DNA from: Arthrobacter sp. H35-D1 | Lineage (GTDB): Bacteria; Actinomycetota; Actinomycetes; Actinomycetales; Micrococcaceae | Length of the DNA stretch: 64,000 bases | Assembly (NCBI RefSeq): GCF_030063185.1 | Contig: NZ_JASISP010000013.1 | Coordinates: forward strand, 37,547 to 101,546 | Direction: 5' to 3' | Shown here: positions 1-8,743 of the stretch, in pieces | Layout of the letters: every line of letters starts with the position of its first letter | How positions within the stretch are numbered: position 1 is the first letter of the stretch | Position numbers and translations under genes: made by a program | The notes under the pieces: model-generated | Seen by the model: only the letters and a program-made list of their open reading frames with translations | Databases searched by the model: none | Told to the model about the DNA's origin: nothing

Positions 1-1444
1 GCGAGTAGAGTACGTTTTCCGCGGTGGCTGATTCAAAGCTGTTCAGTTCGGCCACGACGGCGTCCACGTGCCCGGCCGGGACTTTCCAGCCGCCGTCCCC
101 TGCCACCACGATGGTGCGGGAGGTGGTCAAGCCGCCGCCGCTCAGCGTCAGGGCGGCACCTTCGGTGTTGACGGCGTCAATGACGGTGCCATTGGCCACC
201 CACACGGTGATTTCACCCTTGTGGTTCCATTCGGCGGCGAAGGGACCGGGGTTGCTGGAGGTGCTGATGCCTACGGGCATGCGTCCGCCATTGAGCACCG
301 TCAGCAGGTCGGTGGAAACCTTGGCCGGTTCGTTTTCGGGCGAGACCGTTGCTTCGGCGGTGTACACGTGCACTGTGCGCCCGGCATGGGATTCGGTGCC
401 GTGGCCGGTGAGCGGGTGGCTGCTTTGAACACCGCTGGAGGTTCTCACAAGAAGTGTCTCCGGCTCGCCGGGGGCGAGGCGCAGCGAGCCCCCGGGTGCA
501 CCGGCGCCGGAAGCGAACGGCGTCGTGCCTGTCTGCAGGGGTGTGGCCGGGATGGCGAGCGGAGCCGCAAACGCGAGGAGCAGCGCGGAACCGGCCAGTG
601 CGGCCCCGGCCCAGGCCTGCCGGCGTGGCAGGACGGCTGCCGAGGGACGCCAGCTGCGCGGCCACAGGATAAAGGCCAGCATGGGAACCAGGTAGAGCGC
701 CCAGCCCAGCAATTCCACCAGGCGCGGATCGTTGGGCATGCCGAACACGCCCGTCAAGATGGCCGCTCGGGCGCTGCCATTGGGCGCCAACCAATCCAGA
801 TGCACCGTGGCATGCTGGCCAAAATTGAGCCAGCCGGCCTCGTGGGCCGTGCGCAGGGACTTCAACACCAAGCCTGCTGCAACGAACACCAGAAAGACGC
901 CCGTGGCCTTGAAGAACTTGGCCAAGTTCAGCTTGATCGCCCCGCGGAACAGGAAGAAGCCAACGCCCGAGGCAATGGCCAGGCCCAGCACGGCGCCCAT
1001 CCCGGCCGCAAGGGGGCTCAGCGAGGACTGGAAGGCGGCGACCATGAAGACGGCAGTTTCAACGCCTTCGCGCAGCACGGCAAGGAACGCCATACCGGCC
1101 AACGCAAACACGGAACCGCCCTTGAGCGCGGAACCGGCGTGGATTTCCAACGTGGATTTCATGGAGCGTGAGTTTTTGCTCATCCACAAAATCATGAATG
1201 TCACAATGACGACGGCGACCGCGCCAATCACTGTTTCCATGGCTTCCTGCTGCTGCTGTGGCAGGGCTGCCGAGACCAGTTCCAAGGTGACGCCGATGAG
1301 CGCGCTGAGAAAAACGGCCGCACCGACCCCGAGCCACATGGGCTTGAGGGAGTGGCCATTGCGGCGCAGGAAAGCGGCAATCATGCCGACAATCAATGCT
1401 GCTTCCAGGCCTTCGCGCAGGCCAATGACAAGGGTTGCTAGCAC
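1..1444 (-). CDS. efeU: FTR1-family high-affinity iron permease (EfeU-like), 3' end cut by window edge
   Basis: The frame is open for 481 codons and runs off the left edge. It starts at a GTG; the N-terminus is VLATLVIGLREGLEAALIVG. The REGLEA motif (residues 9-14) and a second copy (LREGVETAVF, near residue 110) are the REXXE iron-binding helices of the FTR1/EfeU family, which moves iron across the cytoplasmic membrane. About seven hydrophobic segments fill residues 1-290. After residue about 300 comes a soluble tail of at least 180 residues, probably outside the membrane. A DtxR/IdeR-like site upstream suggests iron control. The usual partners efeO and efeB, if present, would lie outside the window. 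The family call is firm; the exact symbol is inferred. Confidence 0.9.
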   Translation of the reverse strand, partial: MLATLVIGLREGLEAALIVGMIAAFLRRNGHSLKPMWLGVGAAVFLSALIGVTLELVSAALPQQQQEAMETVIGAVAVVIVTFMILWMSKNSRSMKSTLEIHAGSALKGGSVFALAGMAFLAVLREGVETAVFMVAAFQSSLSPLAAGMGAVLGLAIASGVGFFLFRGAIKLNLAKFFKATGVFLVFVAAGLVLKSLRTAHEAGWLNFGQHATVHLDWLAPNGSARAAILTGVFGMPNDPRLVELLGWALYLVPMLAFILWPRSWRPSAAVLPRRQAWAGAALAGSALLLAFAAPLAIPATPLQTGTTPFASGAGAPGGSLRLAPGEPETLLVRTSSGVQSSHPLTGHGTESHAGRTVHVYTAEATVSPENEPAKVSTDLLTVLNGGRMPVGISTSSNPGPFAAEWNHKGEITVWVANGTVIDAVNTEGAALTLSGGGLTTSRTIVVAGDGGWKVPAGHVDAVVAELNSFESATAENVLYS

Positions 1445-1494
1445 CTAGTACTCCGGTGTTCCGTTGATGCTTAGTACCGAGGTGCGCCCCGGCC

Positions 1495-1513
1495 TTTGGC
1501 AAGGCTACCCTTG
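1495..1513 (-). promoter_or_regulatory. DtxR/IdeR-like iron box upstream of efeU
   Basis: TTTGGCAAGGCTACCCTTG matches 13 of 19 positions of the DtxR/IdeR consensus TTAGGTTAGGCTAACCTAA and keeps the central AGGCTA core. It lies 51 bp upstream of the efeU GTG, where iron repression would be expected. Binding is inferred from sequence only. Confidence 0.5.
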
Positions 1514-1604
1514 GTAGGGAGAATATTCCCAATTAGGCCACTGAAATGTTCCCTATTGTGAAGTATGCGTTGCCAAACGCGGGCCACCTGCCAAATGCCT
1601 GCAG

Positions 1605-2282
1605 CTACCAAATGTGGTCGGGGGCATCCAGCACGGTATCGGTGGGGTTGGCCTGCGTCCACTGGGCAAAATTCTTCTCAAGGTAGTAGCGCGCACCGTC
1701 CCTGACCAGGGTCCGAATTTCCGCGTTGCCGGGGTTGTTCAGCGATTCAAAATACTCCACTGACCAGTGGAACCAGCGCATGCAAAACAAGCGCATCGTC
1801 AGCCCGTGCGTGACAAGGAGCGTATTGGGCGCATAGTCGGGTTTTGACCAGTGCCTGTGCAGCGTCTCCATCAAGGAGGAAACCCTGTCATAGACATCCG
1901 AGCCCGATTCGCCCTCGCGGAATCGGTAGAAAAAGTGGCCGTAGGCGTTGCGGAGTTCTTTCTGGTCGGCAATTTCGACGGGGTTTTGAAAGTTCGCCCA
2001 GTCTTGTTCGCGCAGCCGCGGTTCCTCGATGGTCCTGTCCACGAGATCGCCAAGATTCATCGCCTCCAGGGTTTGATAGGCACGCAGGTACGGCGAGACG
2101 TAAACGCAGACCTTTTGCCCGTTCAGTTGCCGCCTGATCTGCTCTCCTGCAGCCGCAGCTTGGGCCTTGCCGAGCCCCGTCAGGGGGATGCGGTAATCGG
2201 GAATCCTGTTGTACAGCGTCTGGTCAAGGTTGGCCGCAGACTGTCCGTGGCGGATCATGATGATCTTTCCTGGCGCGCTCAT
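1605..2282 (-). CDS. Histidine phosphatase (phosphoglycerate mutase-like) family protein
   Basis: 225 residues from the ATG at 2282 (MSAPGKIIMIRHGQSAANLD). The RHG motif at residues 11-13 carries the catalytic phospho-accepting histidine of this superfamily. A later VTHGLTMRLF segment supplies the second active-site histidine. A longer frame exists upstream, but the RHG motif normally sits near the N-terminus, so the short start is preferred. The substrate cannot be deduced: family members act on sugar phosphates, nucleotides or phosphoproteins. The gene is divergent from the CPBP protease gene, with 141 bp between them. Confidence 0.85.
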   Translation of the reverse strand: MSAPGKIIMIRHGQSAANLDQTLYNRIPDYRIPLTGLGKAQAAAAGEQIRRQLNGQKVCVYVSPYLRAYQTLEAMNLGDLVDRTIEEPRLREQDWANFQNPVEIADQKELRNAYGHFFYRFREGESGSDVYDRVSSLMETLHRHWSKPDYAPNTLLVTHGLTMRLFCMRWFHWSVEYFESLNNPGNAEIRTLVRDGARYYLEKNFAQWTQANPTDTVLDAPDHIW

Positions 2283-2423
2283 GCCACTGAGCCTAGCCCC
2301 CACCTGCGCCCTCAGCTCGCAAGCTCGATGCGGCGCCCCCGCAGGTGTGGGCCCAACCACTCCACAGGTGGCAGGTGTGGCCGATGCTGTGCCATTGCGC
2401 CGAGAGACGGGCATGATTGCGGT

Positions 2424-3269
2424 ATGAAAGATTTCGCCGCCGATCCAGCGCCCGCCCACTCCGCAGCCTTCGGTCCCAGTGCCTCCGGCCAGGCCACCTT
2501 CGGCTTTGCAAGCTCGGGGCAGCAAGGCTGGGGAGCACGCTCGCGCCGACGCCTCATTATCGAGGTGCTGCTGGTGCTGGGGCTCTCGCTGGGGCAGTCG
2601 GCAGTCTATTCAATACTTTCGCTGCTGGACAAGATGAGCCGGGCACCCATTTCCCAAGGCACTTCAACGCTGAACGTGGTGCGCAACAATCGCGAATTCT
2701 TTGATTTCAGCTATCAAATTCTTGATATCCTCTTTGCCCTGATGCCTGTGCTGCTGGTGTTCTACTTGCTGGCAGAGCCTGGAAAATCCGTGTTCCGTGC
2801 CATGGGAATCGATTGGCGGCACCCCGTCAAGGACGGTCTGGGGGCGCTGGCCCTGTTGGTGGTCATCGGCGTGCCGTCGCTTGGGCTGTACGCGGCGGGA
2901 CGTGCCATGGGCATCACCACCGAGATCATTCCCAGCGCCCTGAACCAATACTGGTGGACTATTCCGGTGCTTGTGCTCTCCGCTATTCGCGCCGGGGTGC
3001 TGGAGGAAATCATTCTCAACGGCTATTTGCTGGGACGGCTGGAAAAAATTGGCCTGGCGCCGGTGGCCGCCATTGTGCTGAGTGCCTTGTTGCGGGGCAG
3101 CTACCACCTCTACCAAGGTTTTGGGCCGTTCATTGGGAACTTCCTCATGGGACTGCTTTTCGGCTGGGTGTACAAAAAATACGGCAGGGTGGCACCCCTT
3201 GTGGTGGCCCATGCCCTCGTTGACATTGCCGCGTTCACGCTGGGCCCGGCCCTCGGTTTCGGCGGCTGA
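2424..3269 (+). CDS. CPBP family intramembrane metalloprotease
   Basis: 281 residues from an ATG, with about eight hydrophobic segments starting near residue 45. The Abi/CPBP signatures are present: the glutamate pair in LEEIILNGYLLGRL (about residue 193) and the histidine in LLRGSYHLYQGFG (about residue 215). A third segment, PLVVAHALVDIAAF, lies near the C-terminus. The form EExxxNGYL, rather than EExxxRG, together with the SYHLYQG segment, is typical of an actinobacterial subfamily as I recall it. The family contains membrane prenyl proteases and bacteriocin-immunity proteins; the role here is unknown. The gene stands alone and converges with the VOC gene across a repeat array. Confidence 0.85.
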   Translation: MKDFAADPAPAHSAAFGPSASGQATFGFASSGQQGWGARSRRRLIIEVLLVLGLSLGQSAVYSILSLLDKMSRAPISQGTSTLNVVRNNREFFDFSYQILDILFALMPVLLVFYLLAEPGKSVFRAMGIDWRHPVKDGLGALALLVVIGVPSLGLYAAGRAMGITTEIIPSALNQYWWTIPVLVLSAIRAGVLEEIILNGYLLGRLEKIGLAPVAAIVLSALLRGSYHLYQGFGPFIGNFLMGLLFGWVYKKYGRVAPLVVAHALVDIAAFTLGPALGFGG

Positions 3270-3330
3270 CCCCATCCTTGCTGGACCGCACTGGTATTTT
3301 GGGCGGCTGGATGGGCTGTGGGGATCTGTT

Positions 3331-3541
3331 CTGCAGCTCCTGCGGGTGCTTCAGGGTCCCCGGGATTGGTTCTGCAGCTCCTGCGGGTGCCAGCCCCGGG
3401 TACCCGCAGGAGCTGCAGTATGAACGGCGGCTGCACCCCGGTACCCGCAGGAGCTGCAGAATGAACGGCGGCTGCACCCCGGGACCCGCAGGAGCTGCAG
3501 TATGAACGGCGGCTGTACCCCGGGACCCGCAGGAGCTGCAG
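3331..3541. repeat. 41-bp repeat array with inverted and direct copies
   Basis: The 17-mer CTGCAGCTCCTGCGGGT occurs at 3331-3347 and 3372-3388. Its exact reverse complement begins at 3402, 3443, 3484 and 3525. All neighbouring copies in one orientation are 41 bp apart, and the flanks (ATGAACGGCGGCTG) are conserved in the direct copies. The copies at 3372-3388 and 3402-3418 face each other and can form a perfect 17-bp hairpin with a 13-nt loop. 41 is not a multiple of three and no credible protein runs through the array. It fills the gap between two convergent genes. Confidence 0.9.
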
Positions 3542-3637
3542 TATGGATGGTGGCTGGTGTCCGAAGAGCCCCGGTTGCGGACCATCTGGCCAATTCCAGG
3601 GGGCACGGGGAGGGACGAGCGGCCAGCAACACGAAAC

Positions 3638-3664
3638 GGCACCCGCCCGCAAAGGGTGGGTGCC
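3638..3664. terminator. Hairpin between convergent genes
   Basis: GGCACCC and GGGTGCC form a 7-bp stem, extended by GCCC/GGGT-type pairing, around a short GCAAA loop. It lies 64 bp downstream of the VOC gene end on the minus strand and could serve both convergent genes. There is no strong T-run. Confidence 0.5.
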
Positions 3665-3727
3665 GCCGTCGTTCTTGGGTTGTTCCCGGGTCTTGTATTG
3701 CAGGCGGGGAACTCTGCAGTCGTGGCC

Positions 3728-4366
3728 CTAGATGGTGACTTCGCCGGCCGCCGTCTGGAAGGTCACGCTCATGATGCCGGGGGTGCCGCGCGGGGAAACC
3801 CACTCCACCGTGACGTCGTTCAGCGGTGCCTCAACAGGTTCGCCGAGCCATTCGGTGACGCGCTCGGCGCTGCCGGCAATGGTGAGCCGGGACAACCGCA
3901 CGGACGAGGGGCGTGCCTGTGAAGGGTGCAGTTTGGGGTCGCCCTCCCATCTGAGCATGTAGGGCACCTGGGGGTCGGCGATCAAACCCTTGATGCCGAT
4001 CTGCTGCCAGACCAGCTCTTGGCCGTCGGGGAACTTGCGGTTGCCCGGGACGGAGCTGCGGCCGAGGCGTTCTTCGAAGGGGGCAAGGTCGTCAACGGCG
4101 ACGCACCAGCCCATCCAACCTCCGCCGGCCGCCGAGCGCGCCTTCACGGCCTGGCCGAAGGGCGCCTTGTCCGAGGCGGGGTGATTAAGGCACTCAACAA
4201 CTTCCACATAATGCAGGTCGGTGAGTGGAATGATCATATTGCGGGTGCCGAAGCGTGGGTGGATTCCACCCTTCACTGCATCGACCCCGAGGGCGGTCGC
4301 GATTCGCTCCGTGGTGGCAGCCAATCCGTCTGATTCACTGGCGTAAGAAACATGGTCCATTCGCAT
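3728..4366 (-). CDS. VOC family (glyoxalase-like) protein
   Basis: 212 residues starting MRMDHVSYAS. The N-terminal MDHVSYAS strand, the central HYVEVVECL segment and the distribution of acidic metal-ligand candidates resemble the glyoxalase-like domain (Pfam Glyoxalase_2/3 type) of the vicinal oxygen chelate fold. A second module with PGIMSVTFQT closes the protein. No specific reaction can be assigned; family members include dioxygenases, isomerases and resistance proteins. The gene is divergent from tex, with about 120 bp between them. Two in-frame ATGs two codons apart are both possible starts. Confidence 0.75.
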   Translation of the reverse strand: MRMDHVSYASESDGLAATTERIATALGVDAVKGGIHPRFGTRNMIIPLTDLHYVEVVECLNHPASDKAPFGQAVKARSAAGGGWMGWCVAVDDLAPFEERLGRSSVPGNRKFPDGQELVWQQIGIKGLIADPQVPYMLRWEGDPKLHPSQARPSSVRLSRLTIAGSAERVTEWLGEPVEAPLNDVTVEWVSPRGTPGIMSVTFQTAAGEVTI

Positions 4367-4487
4367 GACTTCATCTTGGCACTTTGTGCCCGCTCGCTCG
4401 ACTTAGTGTTGCCTAAGTCACATAGGACGTCTGATGTAGGTGCTGGGGGTGTACCGGGCTACCGGGCCGGTGGGGCAGAATTGGTCT

Positions 4488-6995
4488 GTGACTGATACCG
4501 GCCAAGCATCGCTGTCCCTGCCCACCCCTGCCGCCCAGGAGGCCCGCATTGCGGCCACGATCGCTGCTGAACTGGGGGTGCGCCCAGCCCAGGTTCGCGC
4601 CGCGATTGCCTTGTTGGACGACGGCGCCAGCGTCCCGTTCATTGCCCGGTACCGCAAGGAAGCCACCGGGACCCTGGACGATGCCCAGTTGCGCGACTTG
4701 GAGGAGCGGCTGCGGTATTTGCGCGAGCTCGAGGCGCGGCGCGTGGCGGTGCTGGAGACCATTCATGGCCGGGGCCTTCTGACGGGTCCGCTGCGTGCTG
4801 CCATCGAGGCCGCCGCCACGAAATCCGAGCTGGAGGACCTGTACCTGCCGTACAAGTCCACTCGCAAAACCAAGGCCGACGCCGCCCGCGAAGCCGGCCT
4901 TGAGCCGCTCCTGGAGGCGTTGCTGGCGGATCCCTCCCGCACCCCGGCCTCTGCGGCCGGCACCTTTGTCTCCGCCGAACGCGGCGTGGCCAGCGCCGAC
5001 GACGCGCTCACCGGTGCCCGCGCCATCTTGATCGAGCGGGCGGGCCAGGATGCCGCACTGGTGGGTGAGCTGCGCGAACGGCTCTGGAAGACCGGGCGCC
5101 TGCGCTCCAGCGTCAAAACCGGCCAGGCCGCCACCGGCGAGAAATTCAAGGACTACTTCGACTTTGCCCAGCCACCGCACACCCTGCCCGGCCACCGCGT
5201 CCTGGCCTTGCTGCGCGGCGAAAAGGAAGGCGTGCTGGGCCTTGACTTGGCCGAAGCCGACCCTCGCGACGCCGACGCGCAAGCCAAGGCCCGTGCCACG
5301 TATGAAAACGCCGTGGCCCGCTCCCTTGGAATCACCGATTCCGGCAGGACCGCCGACAGCTGGCTCATGACCGGTGCCCGCTTGGCCTGGCGAACCCGGG
5401 TCCTGACCCGCTTGTCGGTGGATGTGCGCGTGCGCTTGTTCCAGCGTGCCGAAGAGGAATCCGTGCGGGTGTTTGCCGCGAACCTGCGCGATGTGTTGCT
5501 GGCTGCGCCTGCCGGAAGCAAGGCCACGCTGGGCCTTGACCCGGGACTGCGCACCGGAGTGAAGGTGGCAGTGGTGGATGGCACGGGAAAAGTGGCCGCC
5601 ACCGACACTATTTACCCGCACGCCCCAGCCAAGCGCTGGAGTGAAGCGTTGGCAAGCCTTGTGGCGCTGTCCCACAAACACCAGGTGGAACTCATCGCCA
5701 TAGGCAACGGCACGGCCAGCCGGGAAACGGACAAGCTCGCTGCCGAATTGGTGGCTGAACTCAAGCGAATGGCTCCGGAGCGGACGGTGGTAAAGCTGGT
5801 GGTGTCCGAAGCCGGTGCCTCGGTGTATTCGGCCTCGGCGCTGGCCAGTGCCGAACTTCCCGGCATGGACGTGTCCCTGCGCGGGGCAGTCTCGATCGCC
5901 CGCCGCCTGCAGGACCCGCTGGCCGAACTTGTCAAGATTGAGCCCAAGTCGATTGGTGTGGGCCAGTACCAGCACGACCTCACCCCGGCGAAGCTTGAGC
6001 GTTCCCTGGGTGCGGTGGTGGAGGACTGTGTCAATGCCGTGGGCGTCGACCTGAACACTGCGTCGCCGGCGCTGCTTGCCCGGGTGGCCGGAGTGGGGGC
6101 GCTATTGAGCGAGAACATCGTGGCTCACCGCAATGAACACGGACCCTTTGCCAAGCGCCGCGAGCTGCTGAAAGTGGCCCGGTTGGGGCCCAAGGCCTTC
6201 GAGCAGTGTGCAGGGTTCCTGCGGATCAGTGGGGGAGCGGAGCCGCTGGACGCCTCCAGCGTGCACCCGGAAGCGTACGGAGTGGCCCGCAAAATCCTGG
6301 CGTCCGTCGGCGCCAAGGGAGGCGAAATTGCCGGAGGTGTTGCCGCCGCCGGCTCCGTCAACCCCGCAGACTTTGTGGACGGCTCCTTTGGCCTGCCCAC
6401 CGTCTCCGACATTGTCGCCGAGTTGCAAAAGCCCGGCCGCGACCCCCGTCCCCGCTTCGAGACCGCCACGTTCACCGAGGGCATCGAGAAGATCACCGAC
6501 CTTCGCCCAGGCATGATCTTGGAAGGCACAGTGTCCAATGTGGCCGCCTTTGGCGCATTTGTGGACATCGGGGTGCACCAAGACGGCCTTGTCCACGTCT
6601 CCGCCATGAGCAGCTCCTTCGTCTCCGACCCCCACACCGTGGTCAAGTCGGGACAAGTGGTCCGGGTCAAGGTTCTCGAGGTGGAGCCCGACCGCAAGCG
6701 CATCTCCCTCTCCTTGCGCCTGGATGATGAGTCCGGGCAGGCCAAACGGTCGGAGCAAGCCAAGCAGACGAGGCAGGCCGGTCCCACGGAGGCACAGGTC
6801 ACCGGCCGGGTTCGCGAGACGGGTGCGCAGGCGGGGAACGACGCCGGCTCCCGCAGTTCCGGACGCGAGGCCCAGCAGCGCAGCGGCAGCGGACGCCCAT
6901 CAAGCCAAGCACGGCCGGCAAGCCCGGCGCCGGCCCCGACGCCAGCCAACACCGCCATGGCAGAAGCGCTGCGCCAGGCGGGGCTGGGGAAGTAG
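4488..6995 (+). CDS. tex: Tex-family RNA-binding transcription accessory protein
   Basis: 835 residues from the GTG at 4488 (VTDTGQASLS); a GTG 16 codons upstream is also open. Domains in order: helical N-terminal Tex region (about 1-200, including FIARYRKEATGTLD), a YqgF/RNase H-like domain (about 345-470, LGLDPGLRTGVKVAVVDGTG), helix-hairpin-helix repeats (about 500-580, VGVDLNTAS), and an S1 RNA-binding domain (about 675-745, GMILEGTVSNVAAFGAFVDI). Tex proteins bind RNA and act in transcription and ribosome-associated processes. After the S1 domain comes a disordered tail of about 90 residues rich in Gln, Ser, Arg, Ala and Pro. The call is very secure. Confidence 0.96.
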   Translation: MTDTGQASLSLPTPAAQEARIAATIAAELGVRPAQVRAAIALLDDGASVPFIARYRKEATGTLDDAQLRDLEERLRYLRELEARRVAVLETIHGRGLLTGPLRAAIEAAATKSELEDLYLPYKSTRKTKADAAREAGLEPLLEALLADPSRTPASAAGTFVSAERGVASADDALTGARAILIERAGQDAALVGELRERLWKTGRLRSSVKTGQAATGEKFKDYFDFAQPPHTLPGHRVLALLRGEKEGVLGLDLAEADPRDADAQAKARATYENAVARSLGITDSGRTADSWLMTGARLAWRTRVLTRLSVDVRVRLFQRAEEESVRVFAANLRDVLLAAPAGSKATLGLDPGLRTGVKVAVVDGTGKVAATDTIYPHAPAKRWSEALASLVALSHKHQVELIAIGNGTASRETDKLAAELVAELKRMAPERTVVKLVVSEAGASVYSASALASAELPGMDVSLRGAVSIARRLQDPLAELVKIEPKSIGVGQYQHDLTPAKLERSLGAVVEDCVNAVGVDLNTASPALLARVAGVGALLSENIVAHRNEHGPFAKRRELLKVARLGPKAFEQCAGFLRISGGAEPLDASSVHPEAYGVARKILASVGAKGGEIAGGVAAAGSVNPADFVDGSFGLPTVSDIVAELQKPGRDPRPRFETATFTEGIEKITDLRPGMILEGTVSNVAAFGAFVDIGVHQDGLVHVSAMSSSFVSDPHTVVKSGQVVRVKVLEVEPDRKRISLSLRLDDESGQAKRSEQAKQTRQAGPTEAQVTGRVRETGAQAGNDAGSRSSGREAQQRSGSGRPSSQARPASPAPAPTPANTAMAEALRQAGLGK

Positions 6996-7229
6996 CGCGG
7001 GCGGCAGATACCGCAGCCGCCGCCGCCGCCGCCGCGCAGGGCAACGTGAGCAACGCCGTCGGGCATGGGGCAGACGCGCCAAGAGATCTGAATGGAAGTG
7101 GCGGAAACGGAACTTGATCAGTCACTAGTTCTGTGACACACACTTTTATGGCAGAATTTCAAGCAGATGTTCGTCAAAAGTCACAATGTCGTCACAAACT
7201 TGGCGCCGCGCAGGCTTTCTCGCACACTG

Positions 7230-7345
7230 GAAGCAGGTCATGAGTGTCAGCGCACAGCCCCGGCTTGCTGACCGGCAACCCTCCTTCCGCGGCGGGGTGC
7301 CCCGGGTGAGGACCTGGCACCGAACCATCCGGTCACGGTGCAAGC
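7230..7345 (+). ncRNA. SAM-IV riboswitch (metY leader)
   Basis: The segment from GGTCATGAGTG (7236) to GAGGACC (7314) contains GGCTTGCTGACCGGCAACCC and GGGGTGCCCCGGGTGA. These are the conserved core of the actinobacterial SAM-IV riboswitch, with the P1 stem GGTC/GACC. This class binds S-adenosylmethionine and represses downstream methionine genes. It lies about 110 bp upstream of the metY start, its usual place. A CCCTCC...GGAGGG pair between riboswitch and gene could belong to the expression platform. The outer boundaries are approximate. Confidence 0.88.
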
Positions 7346-7426
7346 GCGGGCCATCGACATTTGCGCCCTCCCGCCCCGCGTGCAGGAGGGCCTTGCCGCA
7401 GGCCTCTAGTGTGAAGGAACCCATCC

Positions 7427-8743
7427 ATGAGCAACGGTTGGTCATTTGAAACCCGTCAGATTCACGTAGGCCAGACGCCCGACGCCACCACCGGTTCGCG
7501 CGCCCTGCCGATCTACCAGACCACATCCTTCGTGTTCCCGTCGGCTGAGAGCGCCGCCGCACGGTTCGCACTGACGGAGCTGGAACCCATCTACACCCGC
7601 CTCGGCAACCCCACCACCGACGTCGTGGAACAGCGCATCGCCAGCCTTGAAGGCGGTGTCGGGGCACTGCTGCTCTCCTCGGGCCAGGCCGCAACCACGT
7701 TTGCCATCTTGAACCTGGCCGAGGCCGGCGACCACATCGTCTCCAGCCCCAGCGTCTACGGAGGCACGTTCAACCTGCTGGCCCACACGCTGAAGAAGCT
7801 TGGCATCGAGGTCACCTTTGTCTCGGATCCGGACAACCTCGACGAGTGGCGTTCCGCCGTGCAGCCAAACACCAAGGCATTCTTCGGCGAGACGGTCTCC
7901 AACCCGCGCCAGGACGTGCTTGACCTGGAGAACATCAGCACCATCGCCCACGACGCCGGCGTGCCGCTGATCGTGGACAACACGCTCGCCACCCCGTACC
8001 TGATCCAGCCACTGGAGTGGGGCGCGGACATTGTCATCCACTCGGCCACCAAATACCTCGGCGGCCACGGCACCGCCATTGGCGGGGTGATTGTCGACGG
8101 CGGCAAGTTCGACTTCGCTGCCGACCCGGAGAAGTTCCCCGGCTTCAACACTCCCGACGAAACCTACAACGGCCTGGTGTACGCCCGGGACCTCGGTGTT
8201 GGATGCGCCCTTGGCGCCAACCTGGCGTATATCCTCAAGGCCCGCGTGCAGTTGCTGCGCGACCTTGGCTCGGCCATCGCCCCCTTCAACGCCTTCCTCA
8301 TTGCCCAGGGCATCGAGACGTTGAGCTTGCGCGTTGAGCGCCATGTCAGCAACGCCGTCACCGTGGCGAACTGGCTTGAAGACAATGAGGACGTGGAATC
8401 CGTGGCCTACGCCGGCATCCCCTCAAGCCCCTGGTTTGAGCGCGGACGCAAGTACGGACCCAAGGGCACAGGCGCCGTCATCTCCTTCGACATCGTTGGC
8501 GGAGCCGAAGCCGGCAAGCGCTTCGTTGACGGCTTGGAACTCCACTCGCATGTGGCCAACTTGGGCGATGTACGCTCCCTGGTGATCCACCCTGCGTCCA
8601 CCACCCACGCGCAGCTCTCACCGGAACAGCAGTTGGCTGCCGGTGTGCGGCCGGGCCTGGTGCGCCTTTCGGTGGGACTTGAGAACGTGGTGGATATTAT
8701 TGCCGATCTCGAATCCGGGTTTCGCGCCGCCAAATTAGCGTGA
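7427..8743 (+). CDS. metY: O-acetylhomoserine sulfhydrylase
   Basis: 438 residues from an ATG with GAAGGA 8 nt upstream. This is a PLP fold-type I Cys/Met metabolism enzyme. The SATKYLGGHGTAIGG motif gives Lys209 as the PLP-binding lysine, and SSGQAATTFAI lies near residue 85. The enzyme makes homocysteine from O-acetylhomoserine and sulfide in the cytoplasm. Identification as MetY rather than cystathionine synthase rests on the length, the YTRLGNPTTDVVEQRIA segment and the coupled metX. The last bases overlap the metX start (GTGA), so the two are translated from one message behind the SAM-IV leader. Confidence 0.95.
   Translation: MSNGWSFETRQIHVGQTPDATTGSRALPIYQTTSFVFPSAESAAARFALTELEPIYTRLGNPTTDVVEQRIASLEGGVGALLLSSGQAATTFAILNLAEAGDHIVSSPSVYGGTFNLLAHTLKKLGIEVTFVSDPDNLDEWRSAVQPNTKAFFGETVSNPRQDVLDLENISTIAHDAGVPLIVDNTLATPYLIQPLEWGADIVIHSATKYLGGHGTAIGGVIVDGGKFDFAADPEKFPGFNTPDETYNGLVYARDLGVGCALGANLAYILKARVQLLRDLGSAIAPFNAFLIAQGIETLSLRVERHVSNAVTVANWLEDNEDVESVAYAGIPSSPWFERGRKYGPKGTGAVISFDIVGGAEAGKRFVDGLELHSHVANLGDVRSLVIHPASTTHAQLSPEQQLAAGVRPGLVRLSVGLENVVDIIADLESGFRAAKLA

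Noticed and set aside
68..1171. A 367-codon open frame on the plus strand opposite efeU.
   Set aside because: Antisense shadow; the minus-strand frame encodes an unmistakable FTR1 permease.
3331..3541. A CRISPR array.
   Set aside because: The 41-bp units have no variable spacers: the DNA between the cores is itself conserved. Orientation flips inside the array and no cas genes are nearby.
4413..5975. A 520-codon open frame on the minus strand opposite tex.
   Set aside because: It is the shadow of the tex coding frame in GC-rich DNA. The translation is Gly/His/Gln-rich without any domain.
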